Shown one piece after another: positions 42,331 to 51,555 of a DNA stretch of 64,000 nt. The DNA is taken from contig WYBU01000083.1 of the NCBI GenBank assembly GCA_011525745.1, positions 1-64,000 on the forward strand. The letters are read 5' to 3'. The stretch is from Planctomycetaceae bacterium (lineage in GTDB: Bacteria; Planctomycetota; Phycisphaerae; UBA1845; UTPLA1). Position numbers and translations under genes: made by a program. Position 1 is the first letter of the stretch. Each line of letters begins with the position of its first letter. A model generated the notes under the pieces. It was given only the letters and a program-made list of their open reading frames with translations. It was not told the origin of the DNA and made no database searches.

Positions 42331-45291
42331 ATGCTGTGCACGAAGGGGTTCTTTCTTTCCGCTTTTCTGGCGGCCAACGTTTTTTTTGCAGCGCTGCACA
42401 GTTCGCATAATAATAGGATATCAGCCGGCATTGAGGCCGACCTGTCGTGCGACGTCATTTGCAGCCACCCACACACCGATTCGCCGCACGATCCCACCGG
42501 CGCCGACCCCTTTGACGATCTGATTCCCGTCGTTGCCGCGGCAACCGGGGCGCCGCCTCAGCCGCTGGCGCCGACGCCGCTGGATGAATTGACGGCGAGA
42601 TTCGGCCGGCCGGTGTTCGTGCGCGAGCAGCTTGCGAATCAGGGTCGCGATCCGGTGGCTTTCTGCTTTGCTCCCGGCACCCCTGAAGACATCCAGGCTT
42701 ATTACAACGAGGTGATGTATACGGATCCCACCGGCGCCCGGTATCAGCTCGGCGGTCGCTGGTCCGGCACGCAAGGCAGTCCGCGGGCGCTGACGTGGAG
42801 TTTCGTTCCTGATGGGCTGGCGGTTGACGGCGATACGAGCGAGTTGTTCAGCCGGATGGACGCACTTTTCGCGGCACAGGGCGGTCGGGCGACGTGGATC
42901 GCGCGGATTCAGAGTTGTTTCGACCGCTGGCAGGCACTGGGAGGGACTTCGTACACGCGGATTACGTCGGGCGGCAACGACTGGGATGACGGCGCCTCGT
43001 GGGGCACGTCGGGTGGTACGGGCCGTGGCGACATTCGCATTGCGATGATTTCGATCGACGGCTCGAGCGGCGTACTGGCGTACAACTATTTTCCGTCCAA
43101 CGGTGACATGGTGCTCGACCGGGCCGAGAATTGGGGTTCGTCGAGCAACACGCATCGCTTTCTCCGCAATGTCGTATTACACGAGCACGGTCACGGCTTC
43201 GGGTTGGCTCACGTTTGCCCGTCCAACGGCACGAAGTTGATGGAGCCGATATTTAATTCCTCGTTCGACGGCCCGCGGCACGACGACATCCGCGCCCAGC
43301 ATCGCCATTACGGGGACAACTGGGAGAACAACAACGGGGTCAGCACGGCCGCCGATCTCGGCCCGCTGAATATTCCGTCGACGACGACCTTCGGAACGGT
43401 CCCGGCGCCGAGCGTTCCCAACAGTTCGATTCTCAGCATCGATGCGAACGGCGAGGTTGATTTCTTCAAATTCACGATAGCGCAAGCAGCGAACGTGACG
43501 ATCACGGTCACCCCCGTCGGCATCTCGAGTTACGATTCCAGTCCGCAGAACGCCAACGGATCGTGCAGCAGCGGTAATTTTGTCGACAGTCTGGCGCACG
43601 CCGATCTCAACGTCGATCTGCGCAGCACCAACGGCACGACGATTCTGGCCACGGCCAACAGCCAGCCGGCCGGAGTCGCGGAAGTCATCTCCAGCGTCAC
43701 GCTGCCCGGTGCGGGAACGTACTACACGCGGGTATTCGAGGGCAACTCGCCGACGCAATCGCAGTTGTACACGCTGACGATCGGGCTGACAGCCACCTGC
43801 GTGCCGCCGACGATCGCGGGCATCAGCAACCACGGGGCGGCTTGCGGCTCGCCCTACACGTCGCCGACGCCGAGTGCCACCGGCACGACGCCGATGACGT
43901 GGACGCTTCAATCAGTCACGCCGCCCGCCCCGGGGATGTCCATCAACAGCGGCACCGGCGTCGTGACCTGGGCCAATCCGCAGTTTGCTCCCGGCGGCTA
44001 CACGATCGTCATTCAGGCGGCCAACGCATGCGGCAGCGATACGGAAGACTGGGTGCTGACGGTCGGCTCGTTGCCCAACATTTCGGCGATCAGCGACCAC
44101 AGCACGCCGTGCGGCTCGCCCTACACGTCGCCCACGCCGTCGGCGTCGGGGCAGACGCCGATGACCTGGTCGCTCGCTTCGGTCGTGCCGCCCGCGCCGG
44201 GAATGACGATCAATTCCGCCAATGGCGTGGTGACGTGGGCCGATCCCGATCCGTCGGGCAGTCCGTATCTCGTCACGATTCAGGTCGACAACGCCTGCGG
44301 GTCGGACACCGAAGACTGGCTGCTGACGGTCCTGCCGGGCGCCGCGCCGGTCATCGACCCGATCCCGGACCACAGCACACCGTGCGCCGTGTCCTATTCG
44401 TTCACGCCCGCGGCGACCGGCGCGACGCCCATGACGTGGTCGTTTGCATCGCCTCCGCCGGCGGGCATGACGATCGACAGCGGCACGGGCGAGGTCGACT
44501 GGCCGTCGCCCGATCCGTCCGGCAGTCCTTACCTGATTTCGATCGAGGCGAGCAACTCGTGCGGGACCGACACGGAGGACTGGCTGCTGACAGTCGGCCA
44601 GCCGCCGGTTATCGCGGATATTCCCGATCAGGATTCCGGCTGCGGCGCGGCGTTTTCGTCCGTGCCGCCGTCCGTGACCGGCCAGGCGCCGATTGTCTGG
44701 TCGCTGGCCTCGGTCGTGCCGCCCGCGCCGGGCATGACGATCGACAGCGGCACGGGCGTCATCAGTTGGCCGAATCCGGATCCGTCCGGAAGTCCCTATA
44801 CCGTCACGGTGGCGGCGGACAACGCCTGCGGCAGCGACACCGACAGTTTTCTTTTGACGGTCACCGGCGGGGCGCCGGTGATCGCCGATGTGCCGGATCA
44901 CGCGGCGTTGTGCGGTTCGACCTACACGTCGCCGACGCCCACGGCCGGCGGCGGAAGCGTCACGTGGTCGCTGGTCGGCACGCCGCCGGCGGGGATGACC
45001 ATCAACTCGTCGACGGGCGTGGTGAGCTGGCCGAACGCGGTCGCCAGCGCGACGCCGTACACGATCATGATCGAGGCGACGAGCGCTTGCGGCAGCGACA
45101 GCGAAACGTGGCTGCTGACGGTGCGGCCGGGGGATTTCACCGGCGACGGGCTGGTGACGTCGGCGGACCTGCCCGAGTTTGTGGCGCACCTGCTGGGGCA
45201 GTCGACGACGCGGCCCTGCGCGGCGGATGTGAACATGGATGGCCAGCCGGATGGTCAGGACATTCAGGCGTTCTTGAACAGCCTGTATTGA
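42331..45291 (+). CDS. Large exported matrixin-like metalloprotease with five repeat domains and dockerin-like end
   Basis: 986 residues from ATG 42331 (GAGGAGG upstream). The signal peptide is FFLSAFLAANVFFAALHS. The zinc site HEHGHGFGLAH is H284-H294 (HExxHxxGxxH) with a later Met turn in GTKLMEPIF, which places it among metzincins, close to matrixins. Residues about 350-490 form a PPC-like domain (SILSIDANGEVDFFKFTIAQAANVTITVTP). Then come five Ig-like units of about 88 residues that begin PVIADIPDH and contain PGMTINSGTGVVSWPNPDPSGSPY and NACGSDTEDWLLTV, with two Cys each. The C-terminus is a dockerin-like pair (GDFTGDGLVTSADLPEF, ADVNMDGQPDGQDIQAF). It is probably secreted and surface-retained. 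Confidence 0.9.
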   Translation: MLCTKGFFLSAFLAANVFFAALHSSHNNRISAGIEADLSCDVICSHPHTDSPHDPTGADPFDDLIPVVAAATGAPPQPLAPTPLDELTARFGRPVFVREQLANQGRDPVAFCFAPGTPEDIQAYYNEVMYTDPTGARYQLGGRWSGTQGSPRALTWSFVPDGLAVDGDTSELFSRMDALFAAQGGRATWIARIQSCFDRWQALGGTSYTRITSGGNDWDDGASWGTSGGTGRGDIRIAMISIDGSSGVLAYNYFPSNGDMVLDRAENWGSSSNTHRFLRNVVLHEHGHGFGLAHVCPSNGTKLMEPIFNSSFDGPRHDDIRAQHRHYGDNWENNNGVSTAADLGPLNIPSTTTFGTVPAPSVPNSSILSIDANGEVDFFKFTIAQAANVTITVTPVGISSYDSSPQNANGSCSSGNFVDSLAHADLNVDLRSTNGTTILATANSQPAGVAEVISSVTLPGAGTYYTRVFEGNSPTQSQLYTLTIGLTATCVPPTIAGISNHGAACGSPYTSPTPSATGTTPMTWTLQSVTPPAPGMSINSGTGVVTWANPQFAPGGYTIVIQAANACGSDTEDWVLTVGSLPNISAISDHSTPCGSPYTSPTPSASGQTPMTWSLASVVPPAPGMTINSANGVVTWADPDPSGSPYLVTIQVDNACGSDTEDWLLTVLPGAAPVIDPIPDHSTPCAVSYSFTPAATGATPMTWSFASPPPAGMTIDSGTGEVDWPSPDPSGSPYLISIEASNSCGTDTEDWLLTVGQPPVIADIPDQDSGCGAAFSSVPPSVTGQAPIVWSLASVVPPAPGMTIDSGTGVISWPNPDPSGSPYTVTVAADNACGSDTDSFLLTVTGGAPVIADVPDHAALCGSTYTSPTPTAGGGSVTWSLVGTPPAGMTINSSTGVVSWPNAVASATPYTIMIEATSACGSDSETWLLTVRPGDFTGDGLVTSADLPEFVAHLLGQSTTRPCAADVNMDGQPDGQDIQAFLNSLY

Positions 45292-45643
45292 TCCCGGGGC
45301 GATCTGGCGCTCAGCGGCGACATCCCGGATCCGAGCCCCAAGCGCCAGCGCTGGGGCCCGCCGCGCTGGGCGGCATGGTCAAGCTGTCGCGCCTAACGCG
45401 CTGTCGTTCCGCAACAACGCAATTCGCGACGGCTCGGCCATGTTGAGTTGCTGACTCAACTTCAGCGAGCGCGAGGCGGAAGGTTTGCCTTGATTCGCCG
45501 CTTGCGCGGCGGCTTCAGATCGCACTCGCATCCTGCACGGCCAGGCGCTCGGTTGGGGCGTTGCTACTTGAATTCGCGGTCGTCATGGCCGGCCGCTTGA
45601 CCCTGCCACCCCTGACAGGGTATTTCGCGACATTGCTAATCAG
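45292..45643. repeat. Repeat cluster between convergent genes
   Basis: Contains a GCCCCAAGCGC/GCGCTGGGGC hairpin (about 45335-45356), a GGCACGGTCAAG-family palindrome (45371-45443) and a right end GGCCGCTTGACCCTGCC (45592-45615). No gene seen. Confidence 0.65.
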
Positions 45644-46972
45644 TTACGTATAACGCGCGCCGCGGAAGCGAGGTTCGAAGAACCTCGGCAGCAGCGAGTC
45701 GGCCCGCAGCAGGCCGGCGCGCGTCAGTCGAATCGCGTCGGCGTCGTCGGACGCGAGTCCTTCGTCGACGAGTCCGTCGAATTCCGCGCGGAAGCGGTCG
45801 CGCACTTCGACGCCGAACTTCTCGCGGAAGTAACGCCGTTCGAGCCGGCCGAGTTTCATCTGAAGGATCATCTCGCGAATCAGGCGCTGATCGGCCGACA
45901 CGGGCAGCGCCCGCGCGATCGGCAGTTCGCCGCGATCGAGGGCCGCCAGATAGTCGTCCCAGGAATCGACGTTCTGATAGTGCACGCCGGCGAAGTGCGA
46001 AAACGACGCCACTCCCGTGCCGATCATGTCCGCGCCGCGCCAGACCGAGTCGCGATAGACGAAGTGGCCGTTGCGCGACGGCCGCACAAGCGTGTAGGCG
46101 CTGGAGACGACATAACCGGCGGATTCGAACCGTGCGAAGGCTTCGTCCACCCAGCGGCGCTTGGTGGCCCAGTCGGCCACGGGCGGCGCCGCGCCCGACT
46201 GTTGCGCCTCGCGCACGATGACGGTGTTGTGGGGCAGCTCCAACTGATAGATCGTCACGCTGTCGGGATCCAGCGCGATGGCGCGATCGACGGCGTCGCG
46301 CCACTTGTCGTCGGTCTCGCCCAACATGCCCGCGATCAGGTCGATGTTGATCTGCTCGAAGCCCACGTCGCGCGCCCATTGATACGATCGGAAGATTTCG
46401 GCCAACTTGTGCGCCCGGCCGTTGATGGTCAGGATTTCGTCGTCGAAGTGCTCGACGCCCAGGCTCAGGCGCGTCGCGCCGATGGCGCGGATCGCCTCGA
46501 GCTTGTGCTTCTGCAGCGTGCCCGGTTCGCACTCGAACGTCACTTCGCGGGCCGACTCCCACGTCCAGTGTCGTTGAATGCCCTCGACCAGTCGTTTCAA
46601 CTGCTCGGCGCTGATGAACGACGGCGTGCCGCCGCCGAAATAGACGAACTCGAACTGCCGCCCGCGCAGGCCGGCCCGGCCGGCGTAGAGCGACACTTCG
46701 CGCGTCAGCGCGTCGATGTAGGCCTGCACTTCGTCGGCGTTCTTGTCGGTATACACGCGAAAGTAGCAGAACTTGCAGCGCTTGCGGCAGAAGGGAATGT
46801 GCAGGTACAGCCCCAGCGGCGCGGCGGTCGCCGACGAAGCGGACGCATCGAGCGCGGCGATCGCCGCGGGCACGTGCTCCGGCCGCCACGCCGAAAACGG
46901 CGGATAATTGGCAACAAAGTAATTGCCCGGTTGCGTTTCATCCACGCGCTTGGCCTGGGGCAGACGGATCAT
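45644..46972 (-). CDS. HemW-type radical SAM enzyme (coproporphyrinogen III oxidase family)
   Basis: 442 residues from ATG 46972. The radical-SAM cluster motif is CRKRCKFC (C62, C66, C69), preceded by GLYLHIPFC, and followed by FVYFGGGTPSF, EVTFECEPGT, LSLGVEHFDDEIL and INIDLIAGM. These are all blocks shared by HemN and HemW. Most of the family acts as heme chaperone (HemW) or as oxygen-independent coproporphyrinogen oxidase (HemN). The unusual CRKRCKFCYF spacing keeps the CxxxCxxC rule but Phe-Cys-Tyr-Phe differs from typical HemN, so the activity is uncertain. Upstream genes on the same strand (an unknown protein and an AAA ATPase) are close. Confidence 0.88.
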   Translation of the reverse strand: MIRLPQAKRVDETQPGNYFVANYPPFSAWRPEHVPAAIAALDASASSATAAPLGLYLHIPFCRKRCKFCYFRVYTDKNADEVQAYIDALTREVSLYAGRAGLRGRQFEFVYFGGGTPSFISAEQLKRLVEGIQRHWTWESAREVTFECEPGTLQKHKLEAIRAIGATRLSLGVEHFDDEILTINGRAHKLAEIFRSYQWARDVGFEQINIDLIAGMLGETDDKWRDAVDRAIALDPDSVTIYQLELPHNTVIVREAQQSGAAPPVADWATKRRWVDEAFARFESAGYVVSSAYTLVRPSRNGHFVYRDSVWRGADMIGTGVASFSHFAGVHYQNVDSWDDYLAALDRGELPIARALPVSADQRLIREMILQMKLGRLERRYFREKFGVEVRDRFRAEFDGLVDEGLASDDADAIRLTRAGLLRADSLLPRFFEPRFRGARYT

Positions 46973-47088
46973 GACGCGGAGGCACTCGCAAGCTCGAATC
47001 CGGCCCGACGCGCCGCGCGATCGCGGCACTCTGTGCAAGTGTAGGTAACCGGCCCGCGGTCTTCCATGAGATTCGCCGCCGAGGCGCG

Positions 47089-47532
47089 TCACATGGGGTG
47101 CAGCCGATCGGCCGGCACGTCGATTTCGTCGACGCCGCGAAACGAAATCAGCAGCCGCAGGCGGAAGATCGGGGGATCGTCGCTGATGCGGCGCTCGATC
47201 GTGGCGTAGACGGTCTCGACGTTCTGGCTGAAATGCACGCCGCCGACGTGCAGCCCGGCGAGGTTGGCCTTGACGCGCTGGCCGGGAGCGAAGGCGTGAA
47301 CCGCGCCGCCGGTCGTTTGCGTCGGCGCGACGTTTGCGGAGGGCTTGGCCGTGTCACCGGGCTTGGACGCGTCGTCCGGTTTATCGCGCTCGGCGAGTGC
47401 CCGCAGGAACTCGTCGCGCTCGAAGTCGGAGTGAAAGTCGACGCTCGGAAGCGACCGCGCGCGCCAATGTTGCTGCCCCGCCGGCGGCATGCCGGCGTAA
47501 AGCTCCAGCACGTCTTCGAGTTCTTCGCGCAT
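47089..47532 (-). CDS. Conserved-looking protein of unknown function
   Basis: 147 residues, ATG at 47532, 18 bases after the ATPase stop codon. An acidic helical N-terminus (REELEDVLELYAGMPPAGQQHWRAR) leads through a Pro/Ala/Thr linker to a beta-rich second half (AFAPGQRVKANLAGLHVGGVHFSQNVETVYATIERRISDDPPIFRLRLLISFRGVDEIDVPADRL). No signal peptide, membrane segment or known motif. The beta-rich end could be a small OB- or SH3-like fold. Its placement between an ATPase and a HemW-type gene suggests a common transcript. Confidence 0.65.
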   Translation of the reverse strand: MREELEDVLELYAGMPPAGQQHWRARSLPSVDFHSDFERDEFLRALAERDKPDDASKPGDTAKPSANVAPTQTTGGAVHAFAPGQRVKANLAGLHVGGVHFSQNVETVYATIERRISDDPPIFRLRLLISFRGVDEIDVPADRLHPM

Positions 47533-47550
47533 CGTGCGATCCCCCGCTGG

Positions 47551-48771
47551 TTATTCCAGCAACGCCCCCATCGGTATCGCCCACAACTTCTCGCCCAGTT
47601 TCACGGCCTGTCTACCATTGTAGGCCAGCACCGCGGCGGCGCAGGCCGGTGTTCGGTCGAGGAACGCGCGCAGGCCTGACAGATCGTCGTCGCGCCACTG
47701 CGTGGCCGCTTTGACTTCAATGGCAATCACCTTGCGATGGGCGTCGACGACCAGGTCCACCTCGTGCCGGCCCTGCTCGTGCCAGAAGGCCAGTTGCGCA
47801 TCGGGTGCGTGGGCCTCCAGTATCGCCGCGACTTGCTGAACGAAAAACGACTCAAACAGCGCTCCGCGCAGCGTTTCGTCGCGGCCGGGTTCGAGTCGCC
47901 GTACGCCGGCCAGATGCGCCGCCAGGCCGCTGTCGGTCATGTGGAGCTTTGGCGACTTGATCAGGCGCGAGCTGCGGTTCTTGAGAAACGGCGGCAACCG
48001 GCGAATCAGAAACGATGTCTCGAGCAAATCGAGGTAGCGTCCGGCCGTTGCGGCATTTAGCTTCGCGTCGCGCGCCAGGGCGCTGACGACGAGCACGTGT
48101 CCGGTACGCAGCGAGGCCAATTGTGCCAGCGTTCGAAACGCGACCAGATCCGTGATCTGCGACAACTGCCGCACGTCGCGCTCGACGTAGGTCTGTACGT
48201 AGGCGCGAAACCACTCCGCGGCCGAATCGGACGGCCCCAGGCAGGCGGGCGGCAGTCCGCCGCTGAGGACTTCACGATCGCGGACGGGATCAATCCTGCC
48301 AGAGGGCAGTGACGGCGAATCCATAAACTCGACAATAAAAGGCGCGTTACCCGTGGCACGTCGTCGCTCGCGCCGGGTCATCGGATGCAGTGTGTAGTAG
48401 CCGGCCCGCCCGGCCAGCGTTTCGCTGATGTGGCTCAACAGCGCCAAGTTGGCCGATCCCGACAGAATGAAGCGTCCCGGCCGGCGCTGTTCATCGACGT
48501 TCCTTTTCAATGCCAGGAGCAGCTCCGGGCAGCGCTGCACCTCGTCGAGGATCGCAGGCTCGCCCAGCAGCGATTCGGGGTTGGCGCGGGCGGCCGCCAG
48601 CGTGGCAAAGTCGTCCAGCGTGCGATAGGCGTGGCCGCGCAGCAAGCCAAGCTCGTTTTGCAGTAACGTGCTCTTGCCGGACTGGCGCAGTCCTGAAAGT
48701 ACGATGACCGGCAGGCGTCGCAGCGCCTGTTCCAGCCGAGGCACGATTTCGCGAGGGAGGTAGTCTGTCAT
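47551..48771 (-). CDS. AAA ATPase with DUF4143 C-terminal domain
   Basis: 406 residues. Walker A GLRQSGKST (27-35), Walker B with PAILDEVQR, sensor FILSGSANLALL, then the DUF4143 half (LHMTDSGLAAHLAGV, GALFESFFVQQVAAIL, FWHEQGRHEVDLVVDAHRKVIAIEVKA). The EVDL ... EVK residues follow a nuclease-like PD-(D/E)xK pattern. This family is common, patchily distributed and of uncertain role; autonomous mobility and toxin-like behaviour have been proposed. A near-perfect inverted repeat sits over its start region, suggesting autoregulation. A truncated relative lies on the other strand just upstream. Confidence 0.9.
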   Translation of the reverse strand: MTDYLPREIVPRLEQALRRLPVIVLSGLRQSGKSTLLQNELGLLRGHAYRTLDDFATLAAARANPESLLGEPAILDEVQRCPELLLALKRNVDEQRRPGRFILSGSANLALLSHISETLAGRAGYYTLHPMTRRERRRATGNAPFIVEFMDSPSLPSGRIDPVRDREVLSGGLPPACLGPSDSAAEWFRAYVQTYVERDVRQLSQITDLVAFRTLAQLASLRTGHVLVVSALARDAKLNAATAGRYLDLLETSFLIRRLPPFLKNRSSRLIKSPKLHMTDSGLAAHLAGVRRLEPGRDETLRGALFESFFVQQVAAILEAHAPDAQLAFWHEQGRHEVDLVVDAHRKVIAIEVKAATQWRDDDLSGLRAFLDRTPACAAAVLAYNGRQAVKLGEKLWAIPMGALLE

Positions 48772-48776
48772 AATCC

Positions 48777-48813
48777 ATCATATCATAGTGTCATTTTGCC
48801 ACTATGCCATGAT
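48777..48813. promoter_or_regulatory. Inverted repeat upstream of the ATPase gene, possible operator
   Basis: Left arm ATCATATCATAGTG and right arm CACTATGCCATGAT pair at 12 of 14 positions around the loop TCATTTTGC. It lies six bases upstream of the ATG and is AT-rich compared with its surroundings. Confidence 0.6.
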
Positions 48814-48881
48814 TGATTTTGACAGTCCTCGATCCTGGTCGGCCTCCCTGGTTACCTTGAGAATCCGGCATTGAATGCGGG

Positions 48882-49139
48882 ATGTTCAAGGTACATCATT
48901 CACGCATGATCGACCGCCCCACTGACGTACGCCTGGTGCGCGAGGCGCTGAAACGCAGCCGCCGCATTGGCGTCGAGTGCAAACGCATGGATGCGCCGGT
49001 GATGACGCCGTCGATGCGCATCGCCCTGGCGGACCTTCGGCTCGACGTGCTGATCGTGGCGTACCCCGGCGAGCGGCGGTACTCGCTGGGGCGAAACGTG
49101 GACGTTGTTCCGTTGGCGGAGATTGTGCAGGCGAAGTGA
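48882..49139 (+). pseudogene. C-terminal remnant of a second DUF4143-type ATPase
   Basis: An 85-codon frame whose product, RRIGVECKRMDAPVMTPSMRIALADLRLDVLIVAYPGERRYSLGRNVDVVPL, matches the end of DUF4143/AAA ATPases (ECKRxDAPxMTPSxRxALxDL, then a VVYPG turn). All ATPase motifs are missing, and it starts only about 110 bases from the divergent full-length gene. I read it as a leftover of another ATPase of this class; an independent small protein is less likely but possible. Confidence 0.65.
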
Positions 49140-49213
49140 GCGGATTCGGCACGGCGGCGGATGCGCGGCGGGGAGCAAGATGAGGATCGGATCAGCCGCC
49201 CCGGCCGCACAAT

Positions 49214-49282
49214 CATGCTCTTGCTCTTAATCTTGCTCTCAATCCTCTTCCTAATCTTAATCTTACTCTTAATCTTTCTCGT
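49214..49282 (-). repeat. GAKYAR hexamer array after ruvC (sense on minus strand)
   Basis: About eleven hexamers that read TCTTAA, TCTTGC, TCTCAA on the plus strand and GAKYAR on the minus strand. It begins 64 bases after the ruvC stop codon, so it has the same sense orientation to its gene as the other arrays. Confidence 0.87.
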
Positions 49283-49345
49283 CTTCGCCCGCACCGACAC
49301 CCGCATCCCTCGAAACACGCCCCGCCGCGACCTGCTCGCCGCCCC

Positions 49346-49846
49346 TCAACGCCGCGCCGCCTGTTCTCCGTTCATCGCGCACAGCGCCACCGCCATCGCG
49401 TCCGCGACATCCGGCGGCTCGGGGATGCGCGACAGTCCCAGGGTCGCGGTGATGGCCCGCTGCACCTGCAACTTCGACGCGTGACCGTTGCCGGTCAGCG
49501 CCTTTTTGACGCGCGTGGCCGAGAATTCCTCGATCGCGATGCCCCGCCGCGCCGCCGCGAGCAGGATCACTCCGCGGGCGTGGCCCATGAGAATCGCCGT
49601 GCGCGGGTGCTTGTAGTGGGTGAACAGATCTTCCACCGCCACGCGATGGACCGTGTGCTCGTCGATGAGTTCGTCCAGCGCGTCGGCCAGCTCGGCGAGC
49701 CGTGCCGGGAGCGTCGTGCGCGGCGTGGTGCGCAGCACGCCCGCTTCGATCACGCGCCGGGTGGCGTCGTCGATGACGGCGTAGCCGGTGCGATCGAGGC
49801 TGGGGTCGATGCCCAGAGTGCGGGCCATGGTGTATGATAGTTTCAT
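49346..49846 (-). CDS. ruvC: Crossover junction endodeoxyribonuclease RuvC
   Basis: 166 residues from ATG 49846; ATG 49828 (MARTLGIDPS) would give 160 and is possible. Opening TLGIDPSLDRTGYAV supplies the first catalytic Asp, VAVEDLF the Glu, and PPDVADAMAVAL the acidic pair in the last helix, as in E. coli RuvC. Between them, ATRVKKALTGNGHASKLQVQRAI is the usual basic DNA-binding segment. The enzyme resolves Holliday junctions with RuvAB, which are not in the window. Its divergent neighbour is a sensor kinase. A hexamer array follows. Confidence 0.94.
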   Translation of the reverse strand: MKLSYTMARTLGIDPSLDRTGYAVIDDATRRVIEAGVLRTTPRTTLPARLAELADALDELIDEHTVHRVAVEDLFTHYKHPRTAILMGHARGVILLAAARRGIAIEEFSATRVKKALTGNGHASKLQVQRAITATLGLSRIPEPPDVADAMAVALCAMNGEQAARR

Positions 49847-49906
49847 CGGCTCAGGACCGGCACAAGTCCGCGGGGGTCCGAGTCGGGGCCGATACGGGAC
49901 AGGAGC

Positions 49907-51517
49907 ATGCCCGCCGATTGCACTGCCGGCGAGAGAGTTGCGCGCCTGCGCGCCCGCGTTGCCGAGTGGGAGGCGCAGCAGCGCGCGCAGGGCGAACGCG
50001 CCGACGCTTTCGCGAGCGGCGGTGAGTTGTCCGCCGATTTTCTTCACCAGGTGCTCGACACCTCGCCCGGCGTCGTCTTCATCAAGGACCGCGACCTGAT
50101 CACGCGCTACGCCAATCAGGCGATGGCCGACTTGTGCGGATTGCCGCGCGGATTCCTCATCGGCCGCACGACGGCCGAGACGCATCCCTATCCCGACGAG
50201 GCGGCGCGGTACATGGCGGTCGACCGTCACGTGCTGGCGACGCGCGAGCGCGTGGTTCTGGACGAGTCGATCACGACGCCGGGCGGGATCGTCCGGTGGT
50301 TTCACACGGTGAAGGTTCCGCTGACGATGCCGGACGGGCAGGTGTGGCTGCTGGGCATTGCGACCGAAATCACGCGGCGAAAGCAGATGGAAGAAGCGCT
50401 GCGTCGCAGCGAGGAGCAGGTGCGGCAGCTCTTCGAGGCCGCGGTCGATCCGCTGTGGGACTGGGACGTGGTGCGCGACCGCACGTCGTTCAGCCCGAGT
50501 TGGGCGCGGATGCTGGGATACGATCCGGACGAGTTCGATCCGCTGGTTCACGTTTGGGAGAACCTGCTGCATCCCGACGATCGGCCGCGCGTGATGGCCG
50601 TACTGCGCGATTGCCTCGAAGGTCGCCGGCCCGAGTACGAAGCCGAGTACCGCGTCCGCACGCGCCACGGCGAATTGCGCTGGGTCTTCTCGCGCGGCAA
50701 GGTCGTCGCGCGCGACGCCCATGGCCGGGCGTTGCGCATGATCGGCAGCCTGAGCGACATCACCGAGCGACGCCGCGCCGAGGAGCGGGCACAGAAGCTC
50801 CAAGCCGACTTGTCGCACGTATCGCGCCTCGTGACCGCCGGCGAGATGGCGGCGGGGTTGGCGCATGAACTGAATCAGCCGCTGACGGCCGTGCTCAATT
50901 ACATGGACGGCTGCGTGATGCTGCTGAATACGGAGCGATTCGATCGCAACGAACTGCTCGAAGTCATGCGACGCGCCGCCGAGCAAACGCAGCGCGCGGC
51001 GGAGATCATCCGGCGGCTGAATCGCTTCGTGCGGCGGCAGGAGCCGTTGCAGGCGCCGTGCAACATCAACGAGCTGGTCCGCGAAGTTGCGTCGTTCATC
51101 ACGCCGGAGGTATTGCGGCTGGGGGTGACGCTGAAACTCACGCCGGCGGAGGACCTGCCGATCGTCTCGGCCGATCCGATTCAGATCCAGCAGGTCATGC
51201 TGAATCTGATGCGCAACGCCGTGGAGGCGGTGGCGCAGGAGCGGCCGGAGCGCCGCCACGTCGCTGTCGCAACACGACTCGCCGAGGGCGACTGTGTCCG
51301 TGTTGAAGTGCGCGACACGGGCGCCGGTTTGCCCGAGGGCCATGAGGGGCGTGTGTTTGATGCGTTCCACACGACAAAACCGGGGGGCCTGGGGATGGGG
51401 CTGTCCATTAGCCGGGCGATCGTGGAGGCCCACCGGGGCCGACTGTGTGCCGAGCCGAACGGCACGCGTGGGGCGGTTTTCTGGTTTACGCTGCCGATTC
51501 AGGGGCCGGGAAGATAG
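49907..51517 (+). CDS. FixL-like sensor histidine kinase with two PAS domains
   Basis: 536 residues. N-terminal coiled segment, PAS 1 (about 45-155), PAS 2 with PAC (about 165-290, ending RALRMIGSLSDITERRRAEE), then HisKA with H320 in AGLAHELNQPL and a HATPase domain with N, G1 (VRDTGAGLPEG) and G2 (GLGMGLSIS) boxes. No membrane segment is evident, so it is cytoplasmic. No heme-binding His of FixL was verified in either PAS, so oxygen sensing is not claimed. The FixJ-like regulator 200 bases downstream is the obvious partner. Confidence 0.92.
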   Translation: MPADCTAGERVARLRARVAEWEAQQRAQGERADAFASGGELSADFLHQVLDTSPGVVFIKDRDLITRYANQAMADLCGLPRGFLIGRTTAETHPYPDEAARYMAVDRHVLATRERVVLDESITTPGGIVRWFHTVKVPLTMPDGQVWLLGIATEITRRKQMEEALRRSEEQVRQLFEAAVDPLWDWDVVRDRTSFSPSWARMLGYDPDEFDPLVHVWENLLHPDDRPRVMAVLRDCLEGRRPEYEAEYRVRTRHGELRWVFSRGKVVARDAHGRALRMIGSLSDITERRRAEERAQKLQADLSHVSRLVTAGEMAAGLAHELNQPLTAVLNYMDGCVMLLNTERFDRNELLEVMRRAAEQTQRAAEIIRRLNRFVRRQEPLQAPCNINELVREVASFITPEVLRLGVTLKLTPAEDLPIVSADPIQIQQVMLNLMRNAVEAVAQERPERRHVAVATRLAEGDCVRVEVRDTGAGLPEGHEGRVFDAFHTTKPGGLGMGLSISRAIVEAHRGRLCAEPNGTRGAVFWFTLPIQGPGR

Positions 51518-51555
51518 TCTGGATCGGTTTGTTGGCTCGTTTCGACTAGAATCCG

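Noticed and set aside
49907-51517. Calling the kinase a heme-based oxygen sensor (true FixL)
   Set aside because: I could not identify the conserved heme His/Arg in either PAS domain, so only the FixL-like layout is claimed.
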